From the NCBI RefSeq assembly GCF_001969855.1, contig NZ_MRBL01000005.1, forward strand, positions 205,007-269,006: 64,000 bases of DNA, written 5' to 3'. The notes beneath the pieces are model-generated. The model ran no database searches, had not been told where the DNA came from, and saw only the letters and a list, made by a program, of their open reading frames with translations. The stretch's first letter is position 1. The number at the start of each line of letters is the position of its first letter. The DNA is from Bacillus haynesii. GTDB lineage: Bacteria > Bacillota > Bacilli > Bacillales > Bacillaceae. Of this stretch, positions 9,630-19,620 are shown in pieces. Both the position numbers and the translations under genes were made by a program.

Positions 9630-10928
9630 CTATTCCCAAAAGAAGTTAAATATTTTCTTCATTTTGCTCGGCTTTTTCTCAGCTTGAGCCTGCTGCTTGG
9701 ATTTTGGCTTCGGTCGCTGCTGCACTTCTTTTTGATGAGTTGCCGCGACTTCCTGAACCGCTTGTTCCGGCATCTTAAAACCTACTTTTCTGCCTTGGAT
9801 TTTTGCGTTGCGGTAAGCGAATTGGATGAGGCCGACTCCTGTCATGTATTGAGGTTCTCTTACACCGATATAATTCGGGCTAGCCACTCTGACGTTATTT
9901 TGAAGAACATCCTGTGCGAGGCTGAGGACACCCGGCATTCCAGCCTGTCCCCCTGTAAGCACAAACCCTCCCGGCAATTCTTTTATTCCCATGTTCCGCA
10001 GTTCCTCTGCCACGAATAAAAAGATTTCTTCGAGCCTGGCTTCTATAATGTCTGCGACTTCCCGCTGAGTAAAGGTCTGCTTTTGGTCCGTCCCGATCAC
10101 GGCGACTTCAAATGATTCCTCTTCAGACGCTTCTTCATAGAAAGCATGTCCAAACTGCTTCTTCACCCGCTCAGCTTCGTCTGTGGAGGTGCGCAATCCG
10201 ATTGAAATATCCTTGGTGATGTTTTCTCCTCCGAGGGGTATGACACGGGTCGCAAGAAGGTGGCCGTCTTCAAATACGGCAACCGTTGTCGATCCTCCCC
10301 CGATGTCGATTAAAGCCACTCCGAGGTTTTTTTCGTCCTTTGATAAAGCGACAGATCCGGCAGCCAGCGGCTGAAGGCAAATATCCGTTATTTCAATTCC
10401 CGCTCTTTCCACACAGCGGAGCAGGTTATGTAAAATCGTTTTTGAGCCCGTGATCAGCGATCCTTCCACTTCAAGGCGGACGCCGAGCATCTTTTTCGGA
10501 TCTGTGATATCGCCTCTTCCGTCAACGATAAACTGTCTCGGAATCACATCGACGATCAGCTGTTCAGGCGGGATGGAAACGACTTGAGCGGCCTCCATCA
10601 CCCGGCGCACGTCTTCAACGTGGATTTCTTTATTCTCGCTTGAGACAGCCACAACACCGTTCGTTTCTTGAATATGGATGTAGTTCCCATTAACCCCGAC
10701 GATCGCGTGGGTCAGCGGAAAACCTATCATTCTTTCTGCTTGTTCAAACGCTTTTTTTATAGAATGAACCGTTTCATCTATATCAACGATTGATCCTTTT
10801 TTCAGCCCCTCTGAGGGAACATTTCCGACTCCGATAATGTTAAGAGAATCGTCTGACATTTCACCGACGATCACTTTAATATTGGACGTACCGATGTCTA
10901 GACTGACGTAAAGTTCATTGTTGTTCAT
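9630..10928 (-). CDS. ftsA: Cell division protein FtsA
   Basis: Actin-like ATPase of 432 residues that tethers FtsZ to the membrane. The N-terminal phosphate-binding loop (LDIGTSNIKVIVGE) and a second one (IDIGGGSTTVAVFE) are present. The C-terminus ends in an amphipathic, aromatic-rich helix (KKIFNFFWE), the expected membrane anchor, after a Gln/Lys-rich linker. The start is ATG at 10928 (MNNNELYVSLD), directly after GGAGGTG; an in-frame upstream start would be six codons longer and lacks a ribosome site. It is probably transcribed from promoters in the 10929-11111 gap, including a SigH site. Confidence 0.97.
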   Translation of the reverse strand: MNNNELYVSLDIGTSNIKVIVGEMSDDSLNIIGVGNVPSEGLKKGSIVDIDETVHSIKKAFEQAERMIGFPLTHAIVGVNGNYIHIQETNGVVAVSSENKEIHVEDVRRVMEAAQVVSIPPEQLIVDVIPRQFIVDGRGDITDPKKMLGVRLEVEGSLITGSKTILHNLLRCVERAGIEITDICLQPLAAGSVALSKDEKNLGVALIDIGGGSTTVAVFEDGHLLATRVIPLGGENITKDISIGLRTSTDEAERVKKQFGHAFYEEASEEESFEVAVIGTDQKQTFTQREVADIIEARLEEIFLFVAEELRNMGIKELPGGFVLTGGQAGMPGVLSLAQDVLQNNVRVASPNYIGVREPQYMTGVGLIQFAYRNAKIQGRKVGFKMPEQAVQEVAATHQKEVQQRPKPKSKQQAQAEKKPSKMKKIFNFFWE

Positions 10929-11067
10929 TCTATGGCACCTCCTCACATTTCAGTCAATTCTATTCTATTATTTGCCGAACAACAATACAATGAATCTGGT
11001 TTTACAAGTGTGTAACAATCAATACAAACCAATACGCTTCGTTTTTAGTTTTAGGATTACTGTGAAT

Positions 11068-11092
11068 ATTCGTGATATCCTATGTATATCCT
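11068..11092 (-). promoter_or_regulatory. SigH-type promoter of ftsA-ftsZ
   Basis: On the minus strand, AGGATAT (11086-11092), a 13-base spacer and CGAAT (11068-11072) fit the SigH pattern (AGGAWWT, 12-14 bases, RGAAT). B. subtilis has a SigH promoter (P2) at the same place, which raises FtsZ supply at sporulation onset. Confidence 0.7.
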
Positions 11093-11111
11093 CTTTTAAA
11101 ACCGATTTTTT

Positions 11112-11465
11112 TTAATTTTTTCTCCTCGAGGCCGTCCATTTGGCGAGCAGTATTCTTCTGATGACCGCGATGTTTTGAAAAAGCCTCATGCCAAATGCAA
11201 ACATACCGACTAAATACAAGTCTACACCAAGATGAACGCCCAGAAAAGCCAAACTTATGGCGAGAATAATATTGAAGAAAAAGCCTGTCACAAAAACTAG
11301 TTCATCGTATACACTTTCCAAATGGGCCCTTATTCCCCCGATCAAAGTATCGAGCGATGCCAGAATCGCCAGGGACAAATAATTTGAGTACTCATCCGGA
11401 ATGGTGAAATTCGTGCTGAACCCGATTGTAATTCCGAGCAAAAGCCCTAAAACCGGAAGCCACAT
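11112..11465 (-). CDS. sbp: Small basic protein Sbp (DUF1290), membrane protein
   Basis: The 117-residue protein has three hydrophobic segments and a basic C-terminus (WTASRRKN). It belongs to the small basic family found beside ftsA in Firmicutes; its exact role is not known. The start ATG overlaps the ylxX stop by one base (TAATG), suggesting translational coupling. Confidence 0.85.
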   Translation of the reverse strand: MWLPVLGLLLGITIGFSTNFTIPDEYSNYLSLAILASLDTLIGGIRAHLESVYDELVFVTGFFFNIILAISLAFLGVHLGVDLYLVGMFAFGMRLFQNIAVIRRILLAKWTASRRKN

Positions 11466-12190
11466 TAGGAATTCTCTCCTTTTGATTTTTCGAGCGGTTT
11501 CAATGGCGCAACTTGCATTGAACCTTCGTAAGCTTTGATTTTGATTTGTTTTTCAGGCCTTTTGATTTGCAAATCCAGATTTTCTCCCGCGAACAGATCC
11601 TGCAGGGATGAAGCATTCATTCGGCTATATAGTTTATCGGCGTTTTTGCCGATGACTTTTACCGTTATCGGATAGTTGTCCAAAGGATATCCGTCTATTT
11701 TGGTTGTTCCGTTGATATCACGGATCACCGTCGTGTTGACAACCCTTCTGTCATTGATGGATATTTCTTCTGCTTCATACATATTCAGTTCATTAATCAG
11801 CTTTTTCAGAAGGTCGGGAGGGGGATTTTGAATGGATTCTCCCGTCAGTTCTTCCGAAAACAGCTGAGAAATGGTGATGATGATTCCGTTCCCTGTAACA
11901 TCTGTGAAGCCGGCCTGTTTTTTTAAGTTTTGAAGCGTTTCATTCAACGCTTTTGTCCGCGAGGTTTCTTCTTGATGACTGTATGTGTTCAGCATTTTTT
12001 CATACTTGTCAATTTCGCTGATCAAATCAAGCTGTTTTTTCTGTTCTTCCTTCAAGTCCTCCCTGAGGTCCCAAATGTCCCGCGTATCGCGGACCTTCGG
12101 CGCCTTCAGCGAATTGAACTGCACGGACAGCATAATGCCGAAAATGAGCATCAGGATGCTCAAACTGATGAAACGATTATTTTTCTTCAA
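11465..12190 (-). CDS. ylxX: DUF881-family protein YlxX
   Basis: The 241-residue protein has an N-terminal membrane anchor (about residues 8-24) and a coiled-coil stretch (about 35-90, LREDLKEEQKKQLDLISEIDKYE). The DUF881 domain follows. The start is TTG at 12190, behind GGTGGGCGG. It is a paralogue of the neighbouring YlxW (shared INDRRV/INGQRV, YPxxxxVIG patterns). Family members lie between divIB and ftsA across bacilli and have no settled function; a role in division or envelope assembly is an inference from position. Confidence 0.85.
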   Translation of the reverse strand: MKKNNRFISLSILMLIFGIMLSVQFNSLKAPKVRDTRDIWDLREDLKEEQKKQLDLISEIDKYEKMLNTYSHQEETSRTKALNETLQNLKKQAGFTDVTGNGIIITISQLFSEELTGESIQNPPPDLLKKLINELNMYEAEEISINDRRVVNTTVIRDINGTTKIDGYPLDNYPITVKVIGKNADKLYSRMNASSLQDLFAGENLDLQIKRPEKQIKIKAYEGSMQVAPLKPLEKSKGENS

Positions 12191-12215
12191 CGTCCGCCCA
12201 CCAACTTTTCAACGT

Positions 12216-12908
12216 TCATTCCCCCTGCTTTAAAAGGGGCTCCATCTCGATTTTATCTTGTTTTTCGATGCTGACTGAAATATGATCGCGGCTCAGCTGG
12301 TCCACAAGCCCTCCTGCAATGTTCAGCGCCGGCATCAGCACATCCGCATCCCCGATGGCCGAAATGACAAACGGCGCCGGATACTGGTTGCCGTCAACCG
12401 TAATGACAGGGCCGTTGCACGATATGTAGGAATGATGTGTCACGCGCTGTCCGTTGATCGACACCGCGGCCGCCCCGGAAATCCACAGCTCATTGAGCAG
12501 GCGGAAAATGTGGCTTTCATGGACGATATAGTTGTTGACATTCTCACCCTCTGGGATGTACGAAGCGTCTTTCAGCGTCACTTTGATCCCTTCGCCCTGA
12601 ACGCCGATTTCCCCGACGAACATTCTGTACCTCTCAACATCTTCCACAATATTGTAATACTCTTTTTTTTCCTTTTTCAAAGCCGTCTCTGTTTTCTGTA
12701 CTTCCTGCTGTTTTTTGTAAAGCTCCTGTTCCAGCTTCTTATTTTGCTTTTCTTGGGAAATCAGCCGGTCGCGCAGGGAATATTCTTCTTTCCAATTTTC
12801 GGCGGTTTCTTCATGGTCTTTGTTTTCCCTTGCGAATTGATAGGAGAAAGACAACAGGAAGCCGAGGACAAGCATGGCGAGTGAAAGATTGACTGTGTGC
12901 CTCTTCAA
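12216..12908 (-). CDS. ylxW: DUF881-family protein YlxW
   Basis: The 230-residue protein has one N-terminal membrane segment (about 8-24) and a long coiled coil (about 45-105). A DUF881 domain follows, with GVQGEGIKVTLKDA and a run ending in INGQRVT. The TTG start overlaps the divIB stop by four bases (TTGA), so translation is probably coupled. Function is unknown. Confidence 0.85.
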   Translation of the reverse strand: MKRHTVNLSLAMLVLGFLLSFSYQFARENKDHEETAENWKEEYSLRDRLISQEKQNKKLEQELYKKQQEVQKTETALKKEKKEYYNIVEDVERYRMFVGEIGVQGEGIKVTLKDASYIPEGENVNNYIVHESHIFRLLNELWISGAAAVSINGQRVTHHSYISCNGPVITVDGNQYPAPFVISAIGDADVLMPALNIAGGLVDQLSRDHISVSIEKQDKIEMEPLLKQGE

Positions 12909-13693
12909 TTTCCGTCTCCCTTTTTGCTTTCATCCGTTTTTTTCAGCGGTTCAAAATAAGTCGCGACTTCCATATGGATAATCCCTTTTTCCCCTTTCGG
13001 AAGCTCTTTTACGATCGCCGGATAGCTGTTCATTTTCTGTCCGAACGTTTTCAGCGAAGCTGTCACGATATAGCCGTCGTTCATATACAGCCTGATCAGC
13101 CAGGGGTTTGATTTTTGAGGCGTATAGTTGATCTCGGAAATCGATTTTTTCACGGAATCGGAAAGCTTGTTCAGCTGTTTCGCCATTTGAACGAGCTTTT
13201 CGTCTTCCTCCCAGTTATTAAGGGTCGGTCCGATGTCAGTCGGCGTCACCTCTTCAGGAAGCACCGTGCCGTTTTCAAGCACGGAGTAGTACACATTATG
13301 TTTTTGCAAAAATGCAATGCTTTTATACTCTTCGATGGAGATGGCGATTTTGTTGGGCAGTTGTTTAGAAATTTCGGCTTTTTTGATCAGTTTATTCTGC
13401 TCGATCTTTTCTGCGGCTTTTTGCTTGCTCAGACTCCAGAATTCCGTCTGTCCTTTATGGATCGAAGAGAGGGAAATGATCTGGTCTTTTGAAACGTTTT
13501 TGTTTCCTTTAATCTCTACCGTCGAGACTTTGCTGATCGGCGTCTGCAGGTAAATGATGATCAGCATCATCGTGAAAAAGAGCAGAATAAAGGTGATCAG
13601 CCGGCGGTTTGCCTTTTGCTTTCGCTGTTCTTTAATTTTGGGAATCCGTTCTTCTATATTCACTACTTTTTCTTTATCAATACCGGGTTTCAC
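12905..13693 (-). CDS. divIB: Cell division protein DivIB (FtsQ family)
   Basis: Bitopic membrane protein of 262 residues (B. subtilis 263). A basic cytoplasmic tail of about 30 residues is followed by one transmembrane segment (about 32-50), a POTRA domain beginning near VEIKGNKNVSKDQI, and the beta domain. It forms the DivIB-DivIC-FtsL complex that regulates septal wall synthesis by FtsW and PbpB. The start is GTG at 13693 with GAGGTGA upstream. A structured 204-bp gap separates it from murB. Confidence 0.94.
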   Translation of the reverse strand: MKPGIDKEKVVNIEERIPKIKEQRKQKANRRLITFILLFFTMMLIIIYLQTPISKVSTVEIKGNKNVSKDQIISLSSIHKGQTEFWSLSKQKAAEKIEQNKLIKKAEISKQLPNKIAISIEEYKSIAFLQKHNVYYSVLENGTVLPEEVTPTDIGPTLNNWEEDEKLVQMAKQLNKLSDSVKKSISEINYTPQKSNPWLIRLYMNDGYIVTASLKTFGQKMNSYPAIVKELPKGEKGIIHMEVATYFEPLKKTDESKKGDGN

Positions 13694-13753
13694 GTAGGCT
13701 CACCTCAGGTTAATAAAGCAGACAAAAAGACTTTTATTTGCTTATTTTTGTTC

Positions 13754-13796
13754 AAAAAAAGACGCGCTCCCCGACATATGAAAGCACGGGGCAAGC
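13754..13796 (-). terminator. Terminator- or attenuator-like hairpin between murB and divIB
   Basis: On the minus strand a hairpin with a CCCCG/CGGGG core (13787-13791 with 13769-13773), extended by GCTT/AGC pairing, is followed by TCTTTTTTTG. A second imperfect hairpin, CAAACG..CAT/ATG..CGTTTG, lies just upstream at 13820-13845. Either murB transcription ends here or read-through into divIB is regulated. Confidence 0.55.
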
Positions 13797-13861
13797 TAAA
13801 AAGCTTCCGTTTAGCGAAACAAACGACATACTAGGATGCCGTTTGCTTGTTTGTTTCATAC

Positions 13862-13867
13862 ATTATA
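13862..13867 (-). promoter_or_regulatory. Possible -10 element of a divIB promoter
   Basis: A perfect TATAAT on the minus strand in the murB-divIB gap, upstream of both hairpins. No good -35 is visible at 17 bp (CTCTAC), so the call is weak. Confidence 0.3.
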
Positions 13868-13897
13868 TCATAAGGCGATCTGAAGTAGAGAGGCCGT

Positions 13898-14809
13898 TTA
13901 CCGTTTTTCTCCGATAATTTCGACCTCAGTGTGCATGTCGATATCGTATTTTTCTTTAATCGTTTTTTGAATGAATGCAATCAAATCAAGGACGTCTTTC
14001 GCTGTTGCGCCTCCTGCATTGACAATGAAATTGCCGTGCATCTCTGAAACCTTTGCCCCGCCGATCTGATGGCCTTTCAAACCAGCCTCTTCAACTAGCC
14101 GGCCCGCATGTTCAGGCAGCGGGTTTCTGAAAATGCTGCCTGCGCAAGGGTTGGACACAGGCTGCGTTTCTTTTCGGTAGTCTTTGTTTTTCTGCATCTG
14201 CGCGACGATCTCATCGCGTTCTTTTTGCTCCAATTGGAGAACGGCTTCAAGACAAATGCCCGGCCGCTCGTTTTGAAGGATGGACGTGCGGTAGCTGAAC
14301 GCCATCTCTTCATTCGTCAGCCATTCGATCGTTCCGTCTTCAAACAGGATCAATGCTTTCACCAATACCCTGCTGATATCAGAGCCGTGGGCCCCGGCAT
14401 TCATGTAAACCGCTCCGCCGACCGAACCCGGAATGCCTGCGGCAAATTCAAGGCCGGAAAGCCCTTTTTTGCTGATGCCTGTCGCAAGCCTTACGACAGA
14501 GTAGCCGCTGCCGACCGTCACTTGCTCGCCGTCGATTTCCATATGGTCAAGTCCTTGGCCGAGCTTGATGACGACGCCTCTTATCCCTTCATCGAGGACA
14601 AGAAGATTCGAGCCTCTGCCGATGGCCGTCCACTTGACGCCGTGCTTCTTGATCACCTTCATCGTATCTTTGACAGCTTGAATGTTTTTCGGAATCACCA
14701 GCACATCAGCCGGTCCTCCGATTTTAATCGTTGTATGGTTGCTGAGCGGCTCGTTTTCCAGAACTTTGCCGACTTCAAGTTCTTTTAATTCTTGTATCAC
14801 CTTATCCAT
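13898..14809 (-). CDS. murB: UDP-N-acetylenolpyruvoylglucosamine reductase MurB
   Basis: Cytoplasmic flavoenzyme of 303 residues (same as B. subtilis) that reduces UDP-GlcNAc-enolpyruvate to UDP-MurNAc with NADPH. FAD-binding motifs are visible: [18 protein letters not shown], and [18 protein letters not shown]. The catalytic serine lies in CAGSIFRNP. The start is ATG at 14809, behind TTTTGGAGG; the longer reading begins inside the murG-murB gap. It lies 28 bp after murG. Confidence 0.97.
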   Translation of the reverse strand: MDKVIQELKELEVGKVLENEPLSNHTTIKIGGPADVLVIPKNIQAVKDTMKVIKKHGVKWTAIGRGSNLLVLDEGIRGVVIKLGQGLDHMEIDGEQVTVGSGYSVVRLATGISKKGLSGLEFAAGIPGSVGGAVYMNAGAHGSDISRVLVKALILFEDGTIEWLTNEEMAFSYRTSILQNERPGICLEAVLQLEQKERDEIVAQMQKNKDYRKETQPVSNPCAGSIFRNPLPEHAGRLVEEAGLKGHQIGGAKVSEMHGNFIVNAGGATAKDVLDLIAFIQKTIKEKYDIDMHTEVEIIGEKR

Positions 14810-14837
14810 CGAAAACCTCCAAAATCCTTCTGACTTA

Positions 14838-15938
14838 TCATTTTGCATGATGTTTCAGTTCTTTCAGCACATTGTACAAGCGTTCCGCGGCGTCCGGCAC
14901 GCCAAGTGATTTCGTACGGCTGCTCATCTCTTTCAACGTCATTTCGTCTTGTAAAATATGATCGATCGCCTGAATTAAGCGGTCTCCATTAAGCTCTGAT
15001 TCTTTTAAAACGACTGCGGCGTTCTGCTCCCCTAGTGAGCGTGCGTTCACTTCCTGGTGGTTGGCCGTAACATACGGACTCGGAATCAGAACGCTTGGAA
15101 TCCCGAGCGCGGTAATTTCCGCTATTGTCGTTGCACCCGCGCGCGCCACGACGACATCGAACTCTTTTAAGTACTCGGGCATTTGATGGAGAAACGGCTG
15201 AACGACCATATTCGGAGCGGCGCCTTCTTTGTCAAGCGCAGCTGTGACTTTATCATAGTGAACTTCCCCTGTGACATAAAGAACCTGGTAATCCCGCTTT
15301 TTTAACTCGTTTTGCATCGCGATGACCGCTTCATTGATCGGAGCGGCACCGCGGCTGCCTCCGAAAATAAGAACCGTTTTTTTGCCTTCTGAAAGACCTA
15401 AAGCGGTCAGGGAACGCCCCCCTTTTATAGAGACGACTTCAGACGCCCTCGGGTTTCCTGTAAAAACAACTTTTTCTGCAGGAAAATGTGTTTTCGCTTC
15501 ATCAAAACAAATCGCTACCTTATCAACATATTTGGATAAAAACTTATTGGTGAGTCCGGGAAGGCTGTTTTGTTCGTGGATAATCGTCGGAATTCCCAGT
15601 TTTGAAGCGGCGTACACCACGGGTCCGCACACATAGCCGCCCGTGCCGATCACGGCGTCGGGCTTAAACCGTTTTAATTCTGTTTTGCATTCTTTTACGC
15701 CCTTTAAAAAACGCATGACGGTTTTGACGTTTTCAAATGACAGTTTTCTTTTAAAACCCGTAATTTCAATCGCTTTGAAAGGGATCCCTTCCCGCTCGAC
15801 GATGTTTTTCTCCAGGCCTTTTTCGGTTCCGATATATAAAAACTCAACATCTTCGTGATGCCTTTTCACTTCTTTAATAAACGCAAGGGCGGGGTAAATA
15901 TGGCCGCCCGTTCCGCCTCCGCTAACAACAATCCGCAT
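14838..15938 (-). CDS. murG: UDP-GlcNAc:undecaprenyl-PP-MurNAc-pentapeptide GlcNAc transferase MurG
   Basis: Peripheral membrane GT-B glycosyltransferase of 366 residues (B. subtilis 363) that makes lipid II from lipid I. The N-terminal G-loop [13 protein letters not shown], the second G-loop GTGGYVCGP and the nucleotide-sugar motif ([13 protein letters not shown], then RAGATTIAE) are all present. The ATG is preceded by AAGGGGGAGA. Confidence 0.97.
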   Translation of the reverse strand: MRIVVSGGGTGGHIYPALAFIKEVKRHHEDVEFLYIGTEKGLEKNIVEREGIPFKAIEITGFKRKLSFENVKTVMRFLKGVKECKTELKRFKPDAVIGTGGYVCGPVVYAASKLGIPTIIHEQNSLPGLTNKFLSKYVDKVAICFDEAKTHFPAEKVVFTGNPRASEVVSIKGGRSLTALGLSEGKKTVLIFGGSRGAAPINEAVIAMQNELKKRDYQVLYVTGEVHYDKVTAALDKEGAAPNMVVQPFLHQMPEYLKEFDVVVARAGATTIAEITALGIPSVLIPSPYVTANHQEVNARSLGEQNAAVVLKESELNGDRLIQAIDHILQDEMTLKEMSSRTKSLGVPDAAERLYNVLKELKHHAK

Positions 15939-15969
15939 CTGTTCTCCCCCTTATTCCTTATGTACATGC

Positions 15970-16002
15970 CGATAACCCTGCTATCTCGCAACAGGGTTAT
16001 CG
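15970..16002 (-). repeat. Stem-loop between spoVE and murG
   Basis: Perfect 11-bp inverted repeat (CGATAACCCTG and CAGGGTTATCG) with an 11-base loop. There is no T-run on either side, so it is not a classic terminator; it may be an mRNA processing or stability element. Confidence 0.6.
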
Positions 16003-16009
16003 CCAAAAT

Positions 16010-17110
16010 CTAGTATCTAGAATACCTGCTGACATTCAGCAGCACGCCGACCGCCATGAGCATCAAGGTCAGTGATGAACCGCCATAGCTTAAAAACGGA
16101 AGCGTAATGCCTGTAACAGGAATCAGGCCGGTCACGACGCCAATATTGATCATAACCTGAATCGCTATCATCGAAATGACGCCGACGGCGACAAAACTGC
16201 CGTATAAATCGGGCGCACCGAGCGCGATTCTGATGCCTCTCCACAGTAGAACGCTGAAGAGCAAAAGAATCAGCGATCCGCCGATAAAGCCGAGCTCCTC
16301 TGATAAAATCGCAAAAATAAAATCTGTCTGCGGCTCAGGCAGATAAAAAAACTTTTGCCTGCTCTGGCCGAGGCCGAGGCCGAACAGCCCGCCGGGCCCC
16401 ACCGCATAAAGAGACTGAATGATTTGAAAGCCGCTTCCTAAAGGATCTTCCCAAGGATTCAAGTATGAAGTGATCCTTTTGATCCGGTACGGCGCCGACA
16501 GCACAAGGCCGATAAAGCCGCTCAGACCTAGAAGACCGAGAAAAACGAAGTGCGAAATTCTCGCCCCCGCGACAAAGATCATAATGATGCATGTGCCGAC
16601 CATCACGGTTCCTGTTCCGAGGTCAGGCTGCATCATGATGATCAGAAAAGCTGAAAAGACAATGCCGAGCGCCGGCACAAAGCCTTTTCTAAACGATGTA
16701 ATCTTCTTTTGCTTTTCTGATAAAAACTTGGCCAAAAATGCAATCATCGCGAGCTTCATAAACTCGGACGGCTGAATGCTGAAAGCGCCGACTCCGATCC
16801 AGCTCCTCGACCCGTTCCGTTCCATGCCGATCCCGGGAACAAGGACGATGATGAGCAGAAAGAAACATACAATGATCAGTATTTTCGCATAAGTCCTCCA
16901 CGTCCAGTAGTCGACGTTCATGATGAAAAACATGGCGATGACCCCGATGCCGGCAAACAAAAGCTGCCGTTTCGCAAAGAAAAAGGAGTCGTCGTATTTG
17001 TAAGTCGCCCATACCGCACTGGCGCTGTATACCATAATCAGTCCAATTGTTAAAAGCAATAGCGTAATGATAACCAGCAAAAAATCCGGTGACGTTTTTT
17101 TTGTTTGCAA
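16010..17110 (-). CDS. spoVE: Stage V sporulation protein E, SEDS-family peptidoglycan glycosyltransferase
   Basis: Polytopic SEDS protein of 366 residues (B. subtilis 366), with about ten membrane segments. SEDS signatures are visible: RNGSRSWIGVGAFSIQPSE, QPDLGTG, and GGLFGLGLGQSRQK. It works with SpoVD in spore cortex synthesis. The start is TTG at 17110 (LQTKKTSPD), backed by GGGGTG; this gives the family length, while the next in-frame start upstream adds five unlike residues. It is homologous to FtsW at 52693-53904. Confidence 0.95.
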   Translation of the reverse strand: MQTKKTSPDFLLVIITLLLLTIGLIMVYSASAVWATYKYDDSFFFAKRQLLFAGIGVIAMFFIMNVDYWTWRTYAKILIIVCFFLLIIVLVPGIGMERNGSRSWIGVGAFSIQPSEFMKLAMIAFLAKFLSEKQKKITSFRKGFVPALGIVFSAFLIIMMQPDLGTGTVMVGTCIIMIFVAGARISHFVFLGLLGLSGFIGLVLSAPYRIKRITSYLNPWEDPLGSGFQIIQSLYAVGPGGLFGLGLGQSRQKFFYLPEPQTDFIFAILSEELGFIGGSLILLLFSVLLWRGIRIALGAPDLYGSFVAVGVISMIAIQVMINIGVVTGLIPVTGITLPFLSYGGSSLTLMLMAVGVLLNVSRYSRY

Positions 17111-17162
17111 AGCCGAACACCCCAAGCTCTAATTCTTAGGGCTATCTTTACGAGACAAGCCC

Positions 17163-18518
17163 TTATTTAAGCATATGCACGGCGTTTACAAACATGTCAC
17201 CACGTTCTTCAAATGTTTTGTACTGATCCCAGCTTGCGCAGGCCGGGGACAGAAGAATGACATCTCCTTCGTCTGACAGGCTGAACGCCGCAGTTGCTGC
17301 TTGTTCAACATTATCGACACGTTTAACCTGTTGTATTCCCATTTCTTCGGCCAGCTTCTCAAACTTCGGCGCGGTCTCGCCGAATGTGATCACCGCTTTG
17401 ACAAAAGACATGTGCGGCTTTAGTTCATCAAATTCATTACCGCGGTCAAGCCCCCCTGCCAGCAAAATGACCGGCTTTTGAAAGGCGGACAGCGCTTTTT
17501 TCGTCGCAAGAATGTTTGTCGCTTTGCTGTCATTGTAAAACAGTCTGTTTTTGATCGTCGCGACGTATTGCATCCTGTGCTTTACACCGGTAAAGCTCGT
17601 CAGCACCTTACGGACGGCGTCATCGGAGACGCCTGCGGTTTTAACGATGCAAAGGGCGGCCAAAATGTTCTCCAAATTGTGCTCTCCCGGTAAAACGACG
17701 TCTTCCACCGGCATGACCGGTTCGCCGTTAAACATGATCACGCCGTCTTTCACGCACGCTCCGCGCTCAAGTGTCCGGCGGACAGAAAAATTCACTTTCT
17801 CCGCTTTTGAACACTCGGCGAGCCGGACGACTGTCTCATCGTCCAAATTGACAACGGCAACGTCTGTTTCCGATTGATGTCGATAGACCTGCTGTTTGGC
17901 AAGCTCATAATTTTGGCGCGAATGGTGATAATCGAGATGGGCATCAAATACGTTTAATAATAATCCGATTTTCGGTCTGAATTGATAAGTCCCCATAAGC
18001 TGAAAACTCGACAGCTCTGTCACGATCCATTCGTCTCCCCGGGCCTGATTGGCCATTTCACTTGCCGCCGTGCCGATATTCCCAGCAACGAGCGCTTTTT
18101 TCGAATCGGCTTTCAGCATTTCATAAACAAGCGTTGTCGTTGTCGTCTTTCCGTTTGAACCGGTAATGCCGATGAACGGAGCATCTGTCAGATGATAGGC
18201 AAGTTCAACCTCCGTCCAGACCGGTATCCCCCGCTTCAGCGCTTCTTCGACCATCACGTTTTCATAGCGGATGCCCGGATTTTTAATCAGAATGTCGATC
18301 GAATGAAGATCAAACAGTTCCGTCGGATGAGAGCCGCAGACGACTTCCACCCCTTTTTCCGCGAGAATCCGCGCAGGTTCATTTTCCTCAAAAGGCAGCT
18401 GGTCATTCACGACAACCTTTACGCCTTTCTCATGAAGGATCGAAGCGGCAGCATATCCGCTTTTCGCCAGCCCCAGTACGAGCACATTTTGATTTTGCAA
18501 TAAATCTTGAGTATCCAC
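17163..18518 (-). CDS. murD: UDP-N-acetylmuramoyl-L-alanine:D-glutamate ligase MurD
   Basis: Cytoplasmic ATP-dependent ligase of 451 residues that adds D-glutamate to UDP-MurNAc-L-Ala. The ATP-binding loop [12 protein letters not shown] and the central-domain [13 protein letters not shown] are visible, as is [19 protein letters not shown] near the C-terminus. The start is GTG at 18518, immediately after the mraY stop (TAAGTG), with GAGGTG upstream inside mraY, so translation is probably coupled. Confidence 0.97.
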   Translation of the reverse strand: MDTQDLLQNQNVLVLGLAKSGYAAASILHEKGVKVVVNDQLPFEENEPARILAEKGVEVVCGSHPTELFDLHSIDILIKNPGIRYENVMVEEALKRGIPVWTEVELAYHLTDAPFIGITGSNGKTTTTTLVYEMLKADSKKALVAGNIGTAASEMANQARGDEWIVTELSSFQLMGTYQFRPKIGLLLNVFDAHLDYHHSRQNYELAKQQVYRHQSETDVAVVNLDDETVVRLAECSKAEKVNFSVRRTLERGACVKDGVIMFNGEPVMPVEDVVLPGEHNLENILAALCIVKTAGVSDDAVRKVLTSFTGVKHRMQYVATIKNRLFYNDSKATNILATKKALSAFQKPVILLAGGLDRGNEFDELKPHMSFVKAVITFGETAPKFEKLAEEMGIQQVKRVDNVEQAATAAFSLSDEGDVILLSPACASWDQYKTFEERGDMFVNAVHMLK

Positions 18519-19493
18519 TTATAACCACACCTCGATGTAAATTCCTAAGACGGCTAGCAGAAGCCCCGCTGTCCAAAAAGTGACGACAACTCTCCACTCA
18601 GACCACCCGACAAGCTCGTAATGATGGTGAAGAGGGCTCATTTTGAAAATTCGTTTGCCGGTCGTTTTAAATGAAATGACCTGCAAAATGACAGACAGCG
18701 TTTCAATGACGAATACGCCGCCGATGATGACAAGCAGGATTTCCAGTTTCGTTAAAATCGCAATCGTCACAATCGCGCCGCCGAGGGCAAGCGACCCTGT
18801 ATCTCCCATAAAGACTTTCGCGGGGTGCGCGTTAAACACAAGAAATCCTAATACCGCTCCGACAACGGCAACTGCGAAAATGGCGACATCGTATTGCGAC
18901 TGGTTCCACGCCAAAATCGCAAACGCACCGAACGCGATGGCGGCGGTACCCGACAACAGACCGTCAAGCCCGTCAGTCAGGTTGACGGCATTTGAACCGC
19001 CGACAAGCATAAAGATGACGAGCACCGGATAAATCCAGCCGAAATCAAACGACAGCTCTGTTCCCGGAATGCGGATGTCAGTCGGCAGCCCTTGAACGTG
19101 GTAGACGGCATAGAATACCAGAGCAATCACGATTTGGCCGATCAGTTTTTGTTTGGATGTGAGTCCAAGATTGCGCTTCATCACGACTTTAATATAATCA
19201 TCCAGAAAGCCGAGCAGACCGTATCCAACCGTAACAAACAAAAGGAGGATCATGTTCATGCTGACTTCGGAAAATTTCATCGTCATGGCAATCGTCGTCG
19301 CGATAATCGACAATATGATCATGACGCCGCCCATCGTCGGCGTTCCCGATTTTTTCTGATGGGATTTCGGACCTTCCTCACGGATGCTCTGCCCGAATTT
19401 CAGCCTTCTTAAAAACGGAATGAAAATCGGAGATAAAAGAACGCTGATTAAAAAGCCCATGATAATGGTAAATAAAATTACTTGTTCGAGCAT
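18519..19493 (-). CDS. mraY: Phospho-N-acetylmuramoyl-pentapeptide transferase MraY
   Basis: Integral membrane enzyme of 324 residues that moves phospho-MurNAc-pentapeptide onto undecaprenyl phosphate, forming lipid I. About ten membrane segments are present, with the family motifs [30 protein letters not shown] and the histidine motif PLHHHYE. The start is ATG at 19493 ([10 protein letters not shown]) after GGAAAGGAGAGAAG; this gives the B. subtilis length. Confidence 0.97.
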   Translation of the reverse strand: MLEQVILFTIIMGFLISVLLSPIFIPFLRRLKFGQSIREEGPKSHQKKSGTPTMGGVMIILSIIATTIAMTMKFSEVSMNMILLLFVTVGYGLLGFLDDYIKVVMKRNLGLTSKQKLIGQIVIALVFYAVYHVQGLPTDIRIPGTELSFDFGWIYPVLVIFMLVGGSNAVNLTDGLDGLLSGTAAIAFGAFAILAWNQSQYDVAIFAVAVVGAVLGFLVFNAHPAKVFMGDTGSLALGGAIVTIAILTKLEILLVIIGGVFVIETLSVILQVISFKTTGKRIFKMSPLHHHYELVGWSEWRVVVTFWTAGLLLAVLGIYIEVWL

Positions 19494-19620
19494 CGTTCTT
19501 CTCTCCTTTCCGCATGATATAAGAAGCAGCATACGCATTTATCATATTCACTGTTTTTTTTCATATGTTGATTTATTTCATCCATCATTTCAACAACTCT
19601 TTCCTGTAGTTCTTTTTCGA

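Noticed and set aside
12282..12884. 200-codon frame opposite ylxW, and similar long antisense frames opposite murB, panE and bpr
   Set aside because: All are shadows of confident minus-strand genes, with no ribosome sites or family resemblance.
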